Below, one piece after another: positions 62,614 to 64,000 of a DNA stretch of 64,000 nucleotides. The position numbers and the translations under genes were made by a program. Under the pieces are notes generated by a model. It had not been told where the DNA came from and ran no database searches. It saw only the letters and a list, made by a program, of their open reading frames with translations. Position 1 is the stretch's first letter, and the number at the start of each line of letters is the position of its first letter. The DNA comes from an uncultured Clostridia bacterium (lineage in GTDB: Bacteria > Bacillota > Clostridia > Oscillospirales > Acutalibacteraceae). The stretch spans positions 62,001 to 126,000 of the forward strand of contig CAMEBF010000003.1 of assembly GCA_945912145.1 (NCBI GenBank). The letters are read 5' to 3'.

Positions 62614-62629
62614 AGGGAAACGGTGTAAA

Positions 62630-62755
62630 TTACTTGACCATGTTCTGAAGATTGCCGGTAATTTCATCGATGAAGCTTGAGTCGATACCGAAGAGCTCAA
62701 CGAAGCCTCTGATTAAATTGATAAGCCAGCAGAGAATATCTATCAGATCTTTCAT
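62630..62755 (-). CDS. 41-residue amphipathic small protein, relative of the one at 1070
   Basis: The ATG at 62755 is preceded by AAAGGAAG, and the gene has its own promoter (62795-62823) and terminator (62584-62613). The N-terminal half is hydrophobic (LIDILCWLINLIRGFVELFG) and the C-terminal part reads FIDEITGNLQNMVK. It aligns with the 42-residue protein at 1070-1198 over the hydrophobic helix and the FxDE ... L..M block, with a three-residue insertion. The two are likely paralogues encoded 61 kb apart. No recognisable family; possibly membrane-active or a membrane anchor of a regulator. Confidence 0.75.
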   Translation of the reverse strand: MKDLIDILCWLINLIRGFVELFGIDSSFIDEITGNLQNMVK

Positions 62756-62794
62756 GCTTACGACTTCCTTTCGTCATAGATTATTTACAATACT

Positions 62795-62823
62795 ACTTTA
62801 ATATAAATCGGGCGCAAATACAA
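62795..62823 (-). promoter_or_regulatory. candidate promoter of the second small peptide gene
   Basis: Minus strand TTGTAT (62818-62823), 17-bp spacer, TAAAGT (62795-62800). The -10 is weak. A perfect 12-bp inverted repeat lies 16 bp upstream. Confidence 0.5.
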
Positions 62824-62838
62824 GTGAAATTCGATTTG

Positions 62839-62874
62839 TTCACAAATAATTCATCAAAAGGTATTATTTGTGAA
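62839..62874. promoter_or_regulatory. 12-bp perfect inverted repeat, possible operator
   Basis: TTCACAAATAAT and ATTATTTGTGAA are separated by 12 bases and begin right at the stop of the phosphoribosyltransferase gene. The stem is AT-rich without a T tract, so it is not a typical terminator. Its place just upstream of the peptide promoter fits a regulator site; this is inference. Confidence 0.5.
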
Positions 62875-63426
62875 TTATTTGACCGTGCCGTCGGGATTAA
62901 AGAGCGGTAGCTCTTCCAGATAGATCAGATTATCCATGTGGATCGCGTCGCCTTCTGCGAGAATCGCCATGCGGCCGCAGATTTCACCGCCGGTCTGACG
63001 GACAAGCTCTTCAAGCGCAGCAAGCGAACCGCCGGTGGAGACGACGTCGTCCACGATCAGGATTTTTTTGCCTTTCATCATGGCGGCGTCGGCGGTATCG
63101 AGATAGAGCTTCTGGTCGGACGCCGTGGTGATGGAGCGCACATCAACCTCCATGACGCCGGTCATGTAGAGCTTCGGCTTCTTTCTTGCGAGAAAATACT
63201 TTTTGTCGCCGTGCTGTCTCGCCATTTCGTGAATCAGCGGAATGCCTTTCGCTTCGGCTGTGATTAAGTAATCGTATTCCGGCGCTTTCTTCAGAAGCTC
63301 GCGCGCACAGGCAACGGTCAGTTCCGCGTCGCCGAAGATGACGAATGCTCCGATGTACAGGTCGTCGGAAACCTTGCAAAGCGGCAACGCTCTGTCAAGT
63401 CCCGCGACATTCATTTTATATTCCAT
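62875..63426 (-). CDS. type I phosphoribosyltransferase (adenine PRT-like)
   Basis: 183 residues. The PRPP-binding motif ILIVDDVVSTGGSLAAL is clear, and the N-terminal half has YLITAEAKGIPLIHEMARQ, the pyrophosphate loop of purine PRTs. It probably salvages adenine or xanthine to the nucleotide. The start has AGGAGGA. A consensus promoter lies at 63457-63484. Confidence 0.88.
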   Translation of the reverse strand: MEYKMNVAGLDRALPLCKVSDDLYIGAFVIFGDAELTVACARELLKKAPEYDYLITAEAKGIPLIHEMARQHGDKKYFLARKKPKLYMTGVMEVDVRSITTASDQKLYLDTADAAMMKGKKILIVDDVVSTGGSLAALEELVRQTGGEICGRMAILAEGDAIHMDNLIYLEELPLFNPDGTVK

Positions 63427-63456
63427 GTTGGGTTCCTCCTGTTGATTTCTGATTCT

Positions 63457-63484
63457 ATTATACCGCGAAGAAAAAAAATGTCAA
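63457..63484 (-). promoter_or_regulatory. consensus promoter of the phosphoribosyltransferase gene
   Basis: Minus strand TTGACA (63479-63484), 16-bp spacer, TATAAT (63457-63462); both boxes are perfect. Confidence 0.88.
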
Positions 63485-63556
63485 TTCCCGTCAGAAAAGA
63501 ATTTTCGCCGTTTTCTGAAAATTTACAAAAAAAGGATTTCATTTTGTGAAGAATAT

Positions 63557-63564
63557 GCTATAAT
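63557..63564 (+). promoter_or_regulatory. extended -10 promoter of the glycerophosphodiesterase gene
   Basis: TATAAT at 63559-63564 preceded by TGC. The -35 region is weak, so an extended -10 promoter is inferred. Confidence 0.55.
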
Positions 63565-63594
63565 AAAGTATATTCTTTTCGGAGTGTGAACCAT

Positions 63595-64000
63595 ATGGAT
63601 TCTGTTAAGGTCATTTCCCACAGAGGCGCAAATCGCTACGCGCCGCAGAATACGCTTCCGGCTTTTGAGCGTTCGCTCCAGCTCGGTGTGGACGGCTTTG
63701 AAACGGACGTACATATCACGAAAGACGGCATCCCCGTCATTTGTCATAATTATACCATTGACGAAACGAGCAACGGCATGGGACGCATTTCCTCCTATAC
63801 TCTCAGCGAGCTGAAACAGTTTGATTTCGGTGCATATTACAGCCCAAAGTTCAAGGGTACGCCGATCCCGACGCTCGACGAGTTTTTAGAGCTTGTTGCA
63901 TCTTCCGATCTTGAGATTATGAACATTGAGCTGAAAAGCCCGAAAGAGAAAGAGACCGGCATCGTCGAAAAAACAATCGAAGCGGTCAAAAAGCATGATT
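63595..64000 (+). CDS. glycerophosphodiester phosphodiesterase, 3' truncated by window edge
   Basis: The 135 visible codons show the GDPD signature: ISHRGANRYAPQNTLPAF with the catalytic His, LGVDGFETDVHIT (metal Glu and Asp), PVICHNYTIDETSNG and NIELKSP. It splits glycerophosphodiesters to glycerol-3-phosphate and alcohol, which would feed the glycerol pathway begun by glpK. The ATG at 63595 has an imperfect ribosome binding site (GGAGTG). No signal peptide. The frame is still open at the right edge. Confidence 0.93.
   Translation, partial: MDSVKVISHRGANRYAPQNTLPAFERSLQLGVDGFETDVHITKDGIPVICHNYTIDETSNGMGRISSYTLSELKQFDFGAYYSPKFKGTPIPTLDEFLELVASSDLEIMNIELKSPKEKETGIVEKTIEAVKKHD

Overview
The window looks like chromosome of a Gram-positive anaerobe of the Clostridia, most likely an Oscillospirales/Ruminococcaceae-type gut bacterium. 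Evidence: strong AGGAGG-type ribosome binding sites, sigma-70 promoters with near-consensus boxes, secreted proteins with type I dockerin modules of the GDxNxDGKITxxDAR kind, clostridial families (DUF5685 with a J-domain partner, YerC, ClpE-like AAA+), and G+C content near one half by eye. No ribosomal RNA operon, phage, transposase or CRISPR array was seen. This placement is inference from gene content.

Layout. 1-6.6 kb: partial metallophosphoesterase, a 42-codon peptide gene with its own promoter and terminator, tRNA-Trp and tRNA-Met/Ile2, a four-gene minus-strand operon (oxidoreductase, DUF5685, degenerate J-protein, membrane protein), a PHP phosphatase, a flavodoxin-like protein, a hairpin array and tRNA-Leu. 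6.9-23.3 kb: an envelope region holding a 1754-residue secreted protein with internal duplication, a C39-like/SH3/dockerin protein, a CxxC-repeat/dockerin protein and a CAP/dockerin protein, interspersed with CBS, cysK, RluA, a TrmN6-like methyltransferase and rsmI. 23.6-27.2 kb: an operon of one Gfo/Idh/MocA oxidoreductase and three xylose-isomerase-like TIM-barrel proteins, a plausible keto-sugar or polyol pathway. 27.4-39.4 kb: two glycosyltransferases with a GH36 alpha-galactosidase, a dockerin-D,D-carboxypeptidase, a 23S rRNA methyltransferase, and a GH2 beta-galactosidase followed by a GNAT-GH78 rhamnosidase fusion.

39.4-49.8 kb: zinc-ribbon membrane protein and DUF2207 protein, an esterase, glutamate formimidoyltransferase, a tandem ThyX, a YerC regulator, a methyltransferase, Hsp33 and a ClpE-like unfoldase. 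49.9-55.0 kb: PHP hydrolase, GPH sugar symporter and ChbG-type deacetylase in one operon, then glycerol kinase. 55.0-64.0 kb: hairpin array, ATC-hydrolase-like protein, serC-serA, a structured intergenic element, Fe-alcohol dehydrogenase, phosphoesterase, D,D-carboxypeptidase, DUF1275 protein, a second small peptide gene related to the first, a phosphoribosyltransferase and a partial glycerophosphodiesterase.

Taken together the genes describe a saccharolytic commensal. Glycosidases without signal peptides cleave imported oligosaccharides, a GPH symporter imports sugars, and secreted dockerin proteins act at the cell wall rather than on cellulose. The least explained items are the two small peptide genes, the duplicated giant secreted protein and the intergenic mini-hairpin arrays.
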